Source: a bacterium (lineage in GTDB: Bacteria > Margulisbacteria > Marinamargulisbacteria > SXXA01). Taken from it: a DNA stretch of 10,524 nt. Both the position numbers and the translations under genes were made by a program. Shown piece by piece: positions 1 to 6,655 of this stretch (the stretch's first letter is position 1; each line of letters begins with the position of its first letter). The stretch lies in NCBI GenBank assembly GCA_947502965.1, contig CANNCG010000035.1:1-10524 (forward strand). Reading direction: 5' to 3'. The notes under the pieces are model-generated. The model worked only from the letters and a program-made list of their open reading frames with translations, did not search any database and was not told where the DNA came from.

Positions 1-74
1 ATTTTGCAAAAAAACCGACCGCCACCGCTGCATCCAACCATGCCTAGCTCCCACGGGGGGATCTACAACAGCCG

Positions 75-185
75 CTTACACCATATGATGTTCAAAACAG
101 AAAAATGACGTTTTAGGCCTGAAAAATAGTCCCAAATTCCCTTTTTGAATTTTTGTGCCTAATTCTTTCGTTTCGCGACAGCGCC
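75..185 (-). repeat. 111-bp direct repeat, copy 1 (insertion-sequence end)
   Basis: This segment matches 346-456 over 111 bases at an offset of 271, with nine mismatches counted by eye and no gap. Read on the minus strand it starts GGCGCTGTCGCGAAAC, which looks like an IS terminal inverted repeat (compare GGCACTGTTGCAAA of IS26; the resemblance alone does not set the family). In copy 2 the same segment is the leader of a transposase gene. Here it stops at 75, just short of where the start codon would be, and runs into unrelated DNA (1-74) that I do not recognise. Copy 1 begins exactly where the neighbouring transposase frame is cut, which suggests one element inserted into another. Confidence 0.7.
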
Positions 186-343
186 TTGATGCCAACTTCC
201 ACCCCATAGCCTTGTCTACCCACGCTATTCGCCAAATCCTTAAACCGATACACCAACCCAGAAAAGCCTACCACCTCTTCGATTTTAGAAAGTTCGTGCT
301 TCCCTTTTACGTGTTCTGTAAGTTCATAATCGTAAAAAGCCAT
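186..343 (-). pseudogene. IS transposase, N-terminal fragment (IS5-like, DUF772-type)
   Basis: The minus-strand ATG at 343 opens about 53 codons beginning MAFYDYELTEHVKGKHELSK and ending in SVGRQGYGVEVGIKAL. That last segment resembles the start of IS5-group transposases, which normally continue into an LFLQFLYDLSDRQ-like stretch. Here the frame runs directly into IS-end sequence (copy 1, from 185 downward), so the rest of the protein, including the DDE catalytic core, is missing. AAGGA lies immediately before the ATG. The frame stays open through the IS end to 113, but those residues are not transposase. Family assignment is from memory of the motif, without a search. The fragment cannot encode an active enzyme. 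Confidence 0.6.
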
Positions 344-345
344 TC

Positions 346-456
346 CTTACACGATAGGATGTTCAAAACAGAAAAATGACGGTTTAGGCCTGAAAAATAG
401 TCCCAGATTCCCTTTCTTGATTTTTGTGCTTAATTCTTTTGTTTCGCGACAGCGCC
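346..456 (-). repeat. 111-bp direct repeat, copy 2 (IS end plus transposase leader)
   Basis: This is the second copy of the 75-185 repeat. On the minus strand it runs from the putative IS tip at 456 (GGCGCTGTCGCGAAAC) to three bases before the transposase ATG at 343, so it is the natural leader of that gene. The element tip lies 65 bp upstream of the dnaG start codon, so the insertion defines the upstream boundary of the dnaG promoter region. Confidence 0.7.
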
Positions 457-486
457 ATTTGTGGTTGACAACGGGTATAGGGTATC

Positions 487-515
487 TTGACATCTTTCCC
501 CCGTAAAGGTTTGAT
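487..515 (+). promoter_or_regulatory. Candidate dnaG promoter
   Basis: A perfect TTGACA (487-492) is followed after 17 bases by TTTGAT (510-515, four of six matches to TATAAT). Transcription would start about at the dnaG ATG (522), giving a leaderless or near-leaderless message. A second TTGACA at 465-470 has no good partner box. The only Shine-Dalgarno-like run, AAAGG at 506-509, lies 12 bases from the ATG. Confidence 0.4.
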
Positions 516-521
516 CAATCC

Positions 522-2243
522 ATGCTCAGTCAAACCACCATTGCGGCCGTACGTGCCTATCCCGATATGGTGGCTGTCTTGCAGGACTATGTCACACTGC
601 GAAAACGGGGACGAAATTACCTAGGGCTTTGTCCCTTTCATACGGAGAAAACGCCGTCGTTTACGGTCAGTCCTGAAAAGCAGTTGTATTATTGCTTTGG
701 GTGTCAGGCCTCAGGGGATTTGATCAGCTTTGTCCAACGGGTGGAGCAACTGGGATTTCAGGAATCCGTTGAGTTGATTGCCCGCCGTGCGGGGATTGCC
801 ATCGAAATCGCCCCCGAACATGCCAGGACCCAACGGCCTGAAGACAAGCTGAGGCATGCCTTGCAGGAGATTTTGGCACAGGCACGGCGATTGTTTACGG
901 CGCAATTGAAGCCGGAGACAGAGGCCTATCGCTATTTGATTTCCAGAGAGATTCTGCCTGAATTTATTGCCCGTTTTGAGCTGGGCTATTTCCCGATGAG
1001 CTTTCATCTCAGCGAGGCTTTGGTGTCGACAGAGATCACCCCCGAACTTCTGAATCAAACGGGATTGGGTATCGTGGTCGAGTACGGGCAATTTTCTTCA
1101 CCGTTTCGGAACCGCTTGATGGTGCCTATTTTTGATGAACGTGGCCGCACGGTGGGCTTTGGTGCAAGACGTTTGGATGGCGAGAATATGGCCAAATACA
1201 TCAATTCAGAGGAAACCCTGCTTTTTGACAAAGGTAGTTTGCTGTTTGGGCTGCATTTGGCCAAATCAGAGATCAAGCGTCAGGATGCGGCCATTTTGGT
1301 CGAAGGGTATCTCGATGTCGTCTTGATGCACCAACATGGCTTTGTGAATACAGTGGCATCCATGGGTACCGCACTCACGTCCGACCAGGCGCAGCGACTC
1401 AAACGCCTGTGCGCCCATGTCTTTTTGGCCTTCGATCAAGACAATGCCGGTTTGGCTGCGGTGGACCGTGCCTACGCGGTGCTTTCTGATATTGGGGTGG
1501 GCGTTCGGGTCATCCGTTTTGAGGCCAAAGACCCGGCTGATTATGTCCTGTCTGTTGGCGCATCGGGTATGCGAAATGCGCTGGAGGACAGTGTGTCCTA
1601 TGTCTCGTTTAAATTTGATGAACTGGTGCGCACCATAGGGACGTATTCTATCCAAAATGTATCTAAAATTGTGGATGCGATTGTCCCTTTTTTGAAACAG
1701 GAACCAGACGCCATTGTGCGGCACCACTATCTGAAACATATCTCCAAAACGCTTGGCATCGAGCAAGAGGTCTTGATGGCCAAAGTGTCGGATGTTGGCT
1801 ATGCCCTGCCACGCAAACGTTTGTTTCAGACGTCAAAACAACGACAAAACAAATACGTTTTAGCAGAAGAATACATTCTTTTCTTTCTCGCCTCCGACAA
1901 AGAGGTTCAAGCCAGTATACTCACCAAGCTCGGCAACAGCCAGTTGATCACGGCATCCGGTCAGGAACTTGCAGACGCGATTGTTTGCGCAACCCATTTC
2001 CATCATGAACTGCTCGCTGTTTTACCTGAATCTCAATCTCAGCATCTTTCCCAGATTTTTGTCCAACATTCTGGGGAGTCGTTGGCCAATTGGGCGATCT
2101 ACTGTGACGTTATTTTGCAATACCGGCGGGAGCAGCGTGTCAGTGAGCTCAAAAAAAAGATTCCAGAATTGGAAGCTTCTGGTCAAGAGCATGTGCTCGA
2201 ACAGGCCTTGGCGGAGCTGCAATCGCTTATGGGTTTAGTGTAA
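522..2243 (+). CDS. dnaG: DNA primase DnaG
   Basis: This 573-residue protein is bacterial primase, which makes the RNA primers for chromosome replication with the DnaB helicase. In order: an N-terminal CHC2 zinc-binding domain with C37, H40, C58 and C61 (GLCPFHTEKTPSFTV, then YYCFGC); the basic RNA-polymerase subdomain with FRNRLMVPIFD (195-205), GFGARRL (212-218) and KYINSEE (225-231); the TOPRIM metal site with LVEGYLDV (259-266, E261, D265) and FDQDNAG (304-310, D305, D307); and a helical C-terminal region (about 440-573) expected to bind DnaB. Length is normal for the family. The ATG at 522 places the zinc domain at the usual distance. dnaG is often followed by rpoD; here mobile-element debris follows. 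Alphaproteobacterial primases commonly lack the full CHC2 set, so the intact finger is informative about ancestry. Confidence 0.96.
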   Translation: MLSQTTIAAVRAYPDMVAVLQDYVTLRKRGRNYLGLCPFHTEKTPSFTVSPEKQLYYCFGCQASGDLISFVQRVEQLGFQESVELIARRAGIAIEIAPEHARTQRPEDKLRHALQEILAQARRLFTAQLKPETEAYRYLISREILPEFIARFELGYFPMSFHLSEALVSTEITPELLNQTGLGIVVEYGQFSSPFRNRLMVPIFDERGRTVGFGARRLDGENMAKYINSEETLLFDKGSLLFGLHLAKSEIKRQDAAILVEGYLDVVLMHQHGFVNTVASMGTALTSDQAQRLKRLCAHVFLAFDQDNAGLAAVDRAYAVLSDIGVGVRVIRFEAKDPADYVLSVGASGMRNALEDSVSYVSFKFDELVRTIGTYSIQNVSKIVDAIVPFLKQEPDAIVRHHYLKHISKTLGIEQEVLMAKVSDVGYALPRKRLFQTSKQRQNKYVLAEEYILFFLASDKEVQASILTKLGNSQLITASGQELADAIVCATHFHHELLAVLPESQSQHLSQIFVQHSGESLANWAIYCDVILQYRREQRVSELKKKIPELEASGQEHVLEQALAELQSLMGLV

Positions 2244-2335
2244 CCCGGCGTTCAAGCTCTAAATACAACATCGGGGATTTTCAACCCCAGAAAAAAGGTA
2301 TACCCATCCCAAAATAAAACCGGGACCACTGCGCT

Positions 2336-2387
2336 TTCCAAATCGCTATGGTCACCTATAAGAATAGGTTCCCGCCGCGATTTGAAA
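2336..2387 (+). other. Imperfect stem-loop between dnaG and the intron fragment
   Basis: The outer arms TTCCAAATCGC and GCGATTTGAAA pair at 10 of 11 positions (2336-2346 with 2377-2387). The inner arms ACCTAT and ATAGGT (2354-2359, 2364-2369) pair perfectly around the loop AAGA. Between them are 7-nt internal loops that allow two G-C pairs and a wobble. There is no T-tract, so it is not a classic terminator. It ends nine bases before the putative intron start at 2396. The rest of 2244-2395 shows nothing else I can name. Confidence 0.5.
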
Positions 2388-2395
2388 TCCTGGTT

Positions 2396-2740
2396 GTGTG
2401 CCACGAAGGCGAACAGCAGACGACGTCTGCTGAGAAGAGGAACTGGAGAAGAGATGCGGGGGTGCCCCTCGTAGCCGCTGTACAGGCGGAGGTTACAAAC
2501 CACCCACTGCTGCTGCCTTTAAGAGAGGTGGTGGTGAGCGAGATGGGAAAAGGCAGTGCTAGACACTGTCAGATAAGGCCCGTGGAGTCGAACGAAAGTG
2601 AACGGCTGATGAAGTGTCGAAAATTTCAAGAAGTCGTCAAAATCGGCGTATATCCCGTACTCCGGGAAGCGTGTGGGCGAAACCTGTTTACGGCCCAGAT
2701 GGCGACCGACATAAAGGCGGCGAGAACTTTCTAGCCCCTA
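2396..2740 (+). mobile_element. Group II intron, 5' RNA fragment (no reverse transcriptase)
   Basis: The stretch opens with GTGTGCCACGAAGGCGAACA, which fits the GUGYG start of bacterial group II introns. It continues with several short perfect hairpins (CAGCAGAC/GTCTGCTG at 2414-2432, GGGG/CCCC near 2460, CAGTG/CACTG near 2553-2569). It then carries tracts I recognise from domain I of bacterial introns: GAACGAAAGTGAACGGCTGA (near 2590), GATGAAGTGTCGAAAA, and GTGGGCGAAACCTGTTTACG (near 2671). No intron-encoded reverse transcriptase and no domain V follow; an IS3 remnant comes next. The 3' limit is approximate. The 128-residue frame across 2348-2734 is low-complexity and is not regarded as protein. 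The identification rests on motif memory, without covariance-model support. Confidence 0.65.
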
Positions 2741-2772
2741 AGCTAAACTAGACACCGACTAAAGAGAGAAAT

Positions 2773-2815
2773 CCCCCCTGTTCCTGGGGGTCCCACCAGG
2801 AACAGGGGGGGGGGG
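2773..2815. repeat. Perfect 15-bp GC-rich stem-loop ending in G11
   Basis: CCCCCCTGTTCCTGG (2773-2787) and its exact complement (2796-2810) are separated by an 8-nt loop. The right arm continues into a run of 11 G (2805-2815). There is no T-tract. It stands between the intron fragment and the IS3 transposase. It may lie at the IS boundary or block incoming transcription into the transposase. Confidence 0.7.
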
Positions 2816-2858
2816 TAAAAAACAAAATTCTTTTAAACGCTTTAGAATGAGGTGTGTC

Positions 2859-3146
2859 ATGAAGCAAAGAAAATATACAAGCGACGAGAAATTGGCCGTG
2901 GTTCTTGAAATGCTCAAGGGCCAAAAGCCAGTGTCTCAAATCTGCAAGAAAAATGGCATCCGAGATAGCCTCGCGTACCGCTTTCGAGATGAAGCCTTGG
3001 ACGGCATTAAATCCGGGCTGTCTGGCTCTCAAAAACGAGGCACACTGGGTGCAGAGGCTGAAAAAGATCGCCTTTTAAAAATTATTGGGCAACAAGCGAT
3101 CGTGATCGACTTTCAAAAAAAAATTTCACAGGAGCTCTCTCTGTGA
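2859..3146 (+). CDS. IS3-family transposase OrfA
   Basis: This 95-residue protein begins MKQRKYTSDEKLAVVLEM and is the DNA-binding subunit of an IS3-type transposase. A helix-turn-helix of the HTH_Tnp_1 kind covers roughly residues 4-50 (KYTSDEK, then VSQICKKNGI and LAYRFRDEAL). The C-terminal stretch (AEAEKDRLLKIIGQQAIVID) looks like the coiled segment used for dimerisation. The ATG at 2859 is preferred to the one at 2847 because GAGG (2849-2852) sits six bases before it. Near the 3' end an A9 run (3115-3123) could allow slippage into the orfB frame, as in many IS3 elements, and the stop overlaps the orfB GTG by four bases. The frame is intact, but without OrfB it has no transposition role. 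Confidence 0.8.
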   Translation: MKQRKYTSDEKLAVVLEMLKGQKPVSQICKKNGIRDSLAYRFRDEALDGIKSGLSGSQKRGTLGAEAEKDRLLKIIGQQAIVIDFQKKISQELSL

Positions 3147-3410
3147 CTCAAAAACGAACCTTTGTGACTGAATTGCAAAATGCCCAAGTCCCCTTGAAAA
3201 TGGCGGCAAAAGCGTTTGGGTTGCCACGTAGTAGTCTTTACTACAAAGCAAAGCCGCGCGCGAAAAATAAAACTGTAAAGCCCTTGGATCCCGCATTGAA
3301 AAAGAGGCTAGACAGCCTCAAAGAGTATGAACTTACGCTTGGATATCGCAAAACAGCGGCCTACATCAACGCCGAAGAAACGTCATCCGATGAATAACGA
3401 TCGGATTTAT
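3143..3410 (+). pseudogene. IS3-family transposase OrfB, truncated and frameshifted
   Basis: The frame starts at GTG 3143, overlapping the orfA stop as GTGA, with AGGAG at 3130-3134 upstream. It is also open back to the A9 run, so an OrfAB fusion by -1 slippage is possible. The product has the N-terminal helix-turn-helix region (MAAKAFGLPRSSLYY, then LTLGYRKTAAYINA) and ends at 3397. After INA the expected continuation KKRHPMNNDRIYD is found in another frame from 3375. This fits one extra base at about 3374. Family resemblance fades after 3410, and the rve/DDE catalytic domain (about 150 residues) is absent. The gene is therefore broken twice, by the frameshift and by loss of its 3' half. Confidence 0.7.
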
Positions 3411-3463
3411 GATTCGATTGAGGTTGATGCATTAAGAAAGGCTATATTAGAGGGGAAAGCTGA

Positions 3464-3556
3464 ATGACCTTGCCACCAACGAACCTATTTCAAGACATTA
3501 AAACCCTTCTTCATAATGCACGAAGCTAGGTTGTTCGGGCTGTTGATACAATGACG
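3464..3556 (+). pseudogene. YhcG/DUF1016-like nuclease gene, N-terminal scrap
   Basis: The ATG at 3464 opens MTLPPTNLFQDIKTLLHNAR, then meets TAG at 3527, then continues in the same frame as VVRAVDTMT. Members of the YhcG family (DUF1016 N-terminal domain with a PD-(D/E)XK nuclease) typically begin with a DIK-LL---R-QV-R-VN-TM pattern, so the stop appears to replace a Gln or similar codon. Resemblance ends near 3556. The in-frame continuation to the tRNA (IPDFELKMLFWINCESEEA) is protein-like, but I do not recognise it. The ATG overlaps the stop (3465-3467) of the small frame ending LRKAILEGKAE, as in an operon; that may be the tail of another lost gene. Confidence 0.4.
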
Positions 3557-3626
3557 AGCTCAATCCCTGATTTCGAACTCAAAATGCTGTTTTGGATTAA
3601 TTGTGAAAGCGAAGAGGCGTTAGATT

Positions 3627-3702
<76 letters not shown>

Positions 3703-3745
3703 ATAGCAGTGCCTGAAAAACAGGTATTTCAAAAAGGACCGGGCA

Positions 3746-3774
3746 ACTATACCAAAGTTTATTTATTTTTTGAA
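3746..3774 (-). promoter_or_regulatory. Promoter of tRNA-Gln
   Basis: Minus strand: TTCAAA (3774-3769), 17-base spacer, TATAGT (3751-3746), followed by a GC-rich stretch (TGCCCGG) of the kind found after the -10 box of stable-RNA promoters. The start would fall about 3739, leaving a leader of roughly 36 nt before the tRNA. Confidence 0.6.
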
Positions 3775-3873
3775 GTACAATTATTATTCATACACTCCTG
3801 TCCTTGCCTTCTTCGAACGCCTTATTAACCGCCTATCATGAGCCAATGAATGGGATACTTTCAGTAGAAAATC

Positions 3874-6489
3874 TCATGTAAAGATGTCTAATGCGCTCAG
3901 TACTTCCTCTGTGTCACGGCTCAATGCTTTTCCTCCCAAGGCCTGCCGAAGCGCGTCTTTCGCCATGGACTGATGTTCATGGCTTAGTTTGGGCAAAATT
4001 TGAAAGCGCTTGGCCAAACGCGACGCGGTTTGGGGATTGAGGGGGTCCAGCTGTGCCAATGTATCTGCCAACAGCCGATATCCAGAACCGTTATCATGAT
4101 GGAAGTAGGGGAGATTGTAGGCAAAAACGCCGATAAGCGAGCGGATGAAATTGGGGTTGGCTATGTCCATCACGGGGTGAGCGCGTAATGCGCTGACATG
4201 CGCGATGACCTGATCGTGTTCTGCGTTGGCTTGTACAGAAAACCATTTTTGCATCACCAACGGATTCTCAGTCCAGGTGCGTTCAAAGTGGGCCAATGCC
4301 GCCGTTGTTTCACTGCTGGGTTGATGACAGAGGAGGGCCAGTGTGCCTATTTTTTCCGTCATTGTCTCTGATTTGAGGAAAATCTGATAAATCAGATCCA
4401 GATACTCACATCCGGCCAAACGCAAATAGGCCAGACAGACCAACCGTAGCTGGCGTTGCCCCACTTGAATGGCGTTCCAAACAGGATTTGGGATATCAGG
4501 CTCTCCAAAACGACGTAGAAGCGGCGCATGGACTTCGGCGATCTGTGTCATGACGGACTTGCGGGCGGATGCGATCTTGGCGAAGTCTGTTCTGCCAAGG
4601 GCATCTGCAATGCGAGAAACACTGGGGAACTTGAGGGTTTCGGCAACGTAGGTGGGGTCTTCCATACCTGTTTCGAGAATGCGGGCGAAACCGTCGAGAA
4701 AGGCCCTGCTAGGGCGGGCGTTTGTATTTCCTAATTGCGCTTGGACGGTCGCAATCATGAGCTTTTCTGCGGCTTCAAATCGATTGAATGTATCCATATC
4801 ATGGCCCATCAAAATAGCCAGATCAGCATCTGTGTACGCGTATTGGAGCGCAACAGGCGCGCTAAACCCACGAAACAGAGAGGGAATAGGTTTTTCTGTT
4901 ACGGATGTAAACACAAAGCTTTGTTTGGATTGTGAATACATGAGTAAGACATCGTCTGTTGCGTCGCCGTTATAGACAAACGAAAGTTTTGTGCCGGATT
5001 TGCCCAATAAACCTAATCGGACTGGCATCAACAAAGGGGGCGCATCGGCGTTGGCTTGCTTTTGATGGACAGTGAGTGTGTAGGTCTGGCTAACGGTGTC
5101 GTAGTGGTCCTGAACCGTGCATAGCGGCGTACCTGATTGGTGATACCACGCCGAAAAATGGTCTAGATTTAGGGTTGTGTAAGGTCTAAAGGCATCGATG
5201 AAATCGGTAGTTGTGGCAGCTGAACCATCATGGGTTTTGAGATAGTGTGCGATCCCTTTTTGAAAGTCTGTTTCGCCTAAAAAACGGTGGAGCATCCGAA
5301 TAACTTCGGCGCCTTTGTTGTAGACGGTGGCCGTGTAAAAATTATTAATTTCTTTGTAACGGTCTGGCTGTATGGGGTGGGCCAATGGGCTGGCATCTTC
5401 GGAAAATTGGTGTTCGCGTAGGTAGCGTATATCCTGAATACGTTTGACAGCCGGGGAGTGAAGGTCTGACGTGAATTCCTCGTCTCTGAAGACGGTGAGA
5501 CCTTCTTTGAGGGTTAATTGAAACCAGTCCCGACATGTGACCCGATTCCCTGTCCAGTTGTGAAAATACTCATGTCCGATCACAGCTTCGATCTGTAAAT
5601 AATCATGGTCCGTGGCCGAGGCAGTGTCTGCCAAAACGTATTTGGCATTAAAGAGATTGAGCCCCTTGTTTTCCATGGCGCCCATATTGAATGCTTGTGC
5701 GGCAACAATCATATAAATATCCAGGTCGTATTCGAGTCCAAACCGTTGTTCGTCCCAAATCATGGCGCGCCTCAGACTTTCCAATGCAAAATCTGCTTGG
5801 CTGGCATAACCTCGGTCTACCAAGATTTGCAACAAAACCTTGCGCTGGGTATAGGCCGTGATGTGGTAGCCTTCGACAATGTCAAAATCGCCTGTAACCA
5901 AAGCAAAGAGATAAGATGGCTTTGGATAGGGATCTTCCCATACGGCGTAGTGTCGGTTTCCATCCAAATCCCCAGTAGCCCGTTTATTTCCGTTGGAGAG
6001 CAGTATGGGGTACTGCGTTTTGTCTGCTTCGATACGTACTTTGAACTGCGTCAGATTGTCTGGTCGGTCAATGAAATAGGTAATTTTACGAAAGCCTTCG
6101 GGTTCATTTTGGGTGCAGAGCATCTGTCCTGAACGGTAGAGTCCTTCTAGGGCTTTGTTTGTCTCTGGTGAGATTTTGATGGTGGTGGTGAGGGTGAATG
6201 TTTCCGGTACATTGGGGATCTCCAAATGGCTGAGATGTTGCTGATAATCGGTTGCGAGGAGTTGGCTGTCGTCGATGGCAATACTCAGGAGGTCGAGGCC
6301 TTCGCCATCCAATAAGAGCGTCGTACTTTTTGGGGCTAATGGATTGCTTGTGATATGCAATTTCGAGTTCACTAAGGTGGTGTCTGTGATGTCAAAAATA
6401 AGTTCGGCACGGAGAATTTTATAGGGGTGGGGGACGTAGTTTTTTCTATAAACCCATGGGTTTATTGTTTTTTTTGTTGTAGCTGTCAC
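3874..6489 (-). CDS. pepN: Aminopeptidase N, M1 family (PepN type)
   Basis: This 871-residue zinc exopeptidase removes N-terminal residues from peptides in the cytoplasm, serving peptide turnover. It is about as long as E. coli PepN (870). Family marks are the substrate-binding GAMEN motif (270-274), the zinc site HEYFH (H306, E307, H310) with the third ligand E329 in LKEGLTVFRDEEF, and the transition-state tyrosine Y390 in TVYNKGAEVIRML. CTQNEPEGFRKITYFIDRPD (125-144) matches the PepN-specific N-terminal region. The order is N-terminal beta domain, thermolysin-like catalytic domain, then a long helical C-terminal domain (about 540-871). There is no signal peptide. The start is GTG at 6489 with AGGAG (6501-6497) seven bases upstream. 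The first 44 bases overlap the 64-residue gene upstream, so the two are probably co-transcribed. No clear terminator was seen after the stop. Confidence 0.96.
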   Translation of the reverse strand: MTATTKKTINPWVYRKNYVPHPYKILRAELIFDITDTTLVNSKLHITSNPLAPKSTTLLLDGEGLDLLSIAIDDSQLLATDYQQHLSHLEIPNVPETFTLTTTIKISPETNKALEGLYRSGQMLCTQNEPEGFRKITYFIDRPDNLTQFKVRIEADKTQYPILLSNGNKRATGDLDGNRHYAVWEDPYPKPSYLFALVTGDFDIVEGYHITAYTQRKVLLQILVDRGYASQADFALESLRRAMIWDEQRFGLEYDLDIYMIVAAQAFNMGAMENKGLNLFNAKYVLADTASATDHDYLQIEAVIGHEYFHNWTGNRVTCRDWFQLTLKEGLTVFRDEEFTSDLHSPAVKRIQDIRYLREHQFSEDASPLAHPIQPDRYKEINNFYTATVYNKGAEVIRMLHRFLGETDFQKGIAHYLKTHDGSAATTTDFIDAFRPYTTLNLDHFSAWYHQSGTPLCTVQDHYDTVSQTYTLTVHQKQANADAPPLLMPVRLGLLGKSGTKLSFVYNGDATDDVLLMYSQSKQSFVFTSVTEKPIPSLFRGFSAPVALQYAYTDADLAILMGHDMDTFNRFEAAEKLMIATVQAQLGNTNARPSRAFLDGFARILETGMEDPTYVAETLKFPSVSRIADALGRTDFAKIASARKSVMTQIAEVHAPLLRRFGEPDIPNPVWNAIQVGQRQLRLVCLAYLRLAGCEYLDLIYQIFLKSETMTEKIGTLALLCHQPSSETTAALAHFERTWTENPLVMQKWFSVQANAEHDQVIAHVSALRAHPVMDIANPNFIRSLIGVFAYNLPYFHHDNGSGYRLLADTLAQLDPLNPQTASRLAKRFQILPKLSHEHQSMAKDALRQALGGKALSRDTEEVLSALDIFT

Positions 6490-6640
6490 GATAAGACTCC
6501 TTTTGATACCTAGATAAATGTTGCTTTGCAGCGGCTGCGACCTGGCCTAAATAGATATAGAGCATGCCAAAAACAAAGCCGTGGACCAAAATAAGTACAA
6601 TGACAAAATAGAGTATTCCAGACAATGAAAATCCGAACAT
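6446..6640 (-). CDS. Small single-pass membrane protein, unknown
   Basis: This 64-residue frame starts at ATG 6640. Residues about 6-32 are strongly hydrophobic (LSGILYFVIVLILVHGFVFG, then MLYIYLG), one transmembrane helix or a signal anchor. The rest is a polar, lysine-rich tail (AAAAKQHLSRYQKESYRDSY) expected in the cytoplasm. I do not recognise a family. The frame runs 44 bases into pepN in another reading frame, and its codons for QKES contain the pepN Shine-Dalgarno. No Shine-Dalgarno precedes its own ATG, but TATAAT ends nine bases upstream, suggesting a nearly leaderless message that would also carry pepN. The alternating hydrophobic and polar layout suggests a real gene; chance cannot be excluded. 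Confidence 0.5.
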   Translation of the reverse strand: MFGFSLSGILYFVIVLILVHGFVFGMLYIYLGQVAAAAKQHLSRYQKESYRDSYNKKNNKPMGL

Positions 6641-6649
6641 AGTGGATGC

Positions 6650-6655
6650 ATTATA
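6650..6655 (-). promoter_or_regulatory. -10 box for the small membrane gene and pepN
   Basis: The minus strand carries a perfect TATAAT nine bases before the ATG at 6640. No good -35 is present at 16-18 bases (TGTCGC or GTCGCA). No other promoter was seen between here and pepN, so it is the best candidate for the pair. Confidence 0.4.

Larger units (their letters stand above)
2773..3410 (+). mobile_element. IS3-family insertion sequence remnant
   Basis: Two overlapping frames in IS3 order (orfA with a helix-turn-helix, then orfB) are present, but orfB stops before its DDE integrase core. No matching terminal inverted repeats were found. The right end is lost and the left limit is set arbitrarily at the GC-rich hairpin. 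The element cannot transpose by itself. Confidence 0.65.

Noticed and set aside
155..379. 74-residue plus-strand frame over the IS remnant
   Set aside because: It is the antisense shadow of the transposase fragment and the repeat.
2253..2300. Terminator for dnaG at GGGG-ATTTTCAA-CCCC
   Set aside because: The stem is only four or five pairs and has A-rich rather than T-rich flanks in the dnaG direction.
2348..2734. 128-residue plus-strand frame
   Set aside because: It coincides with the structured intron RNA, has no recognisable domain and no ribosome site.
3390..3467. Independent 25-residue ParD-like antitoxin tail
   Set aside because: The LRKAILEGK segment resembles antitoxin C-termini, but the preceding residues continue the IS3 OrfB sequence in this frame; too short to call.
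5605..6132. 175-residue plus-strand frame inside pepN
   Set aside because: It is antisense to the strongly conserved pepN catalytic region, with no ribosome site or family.
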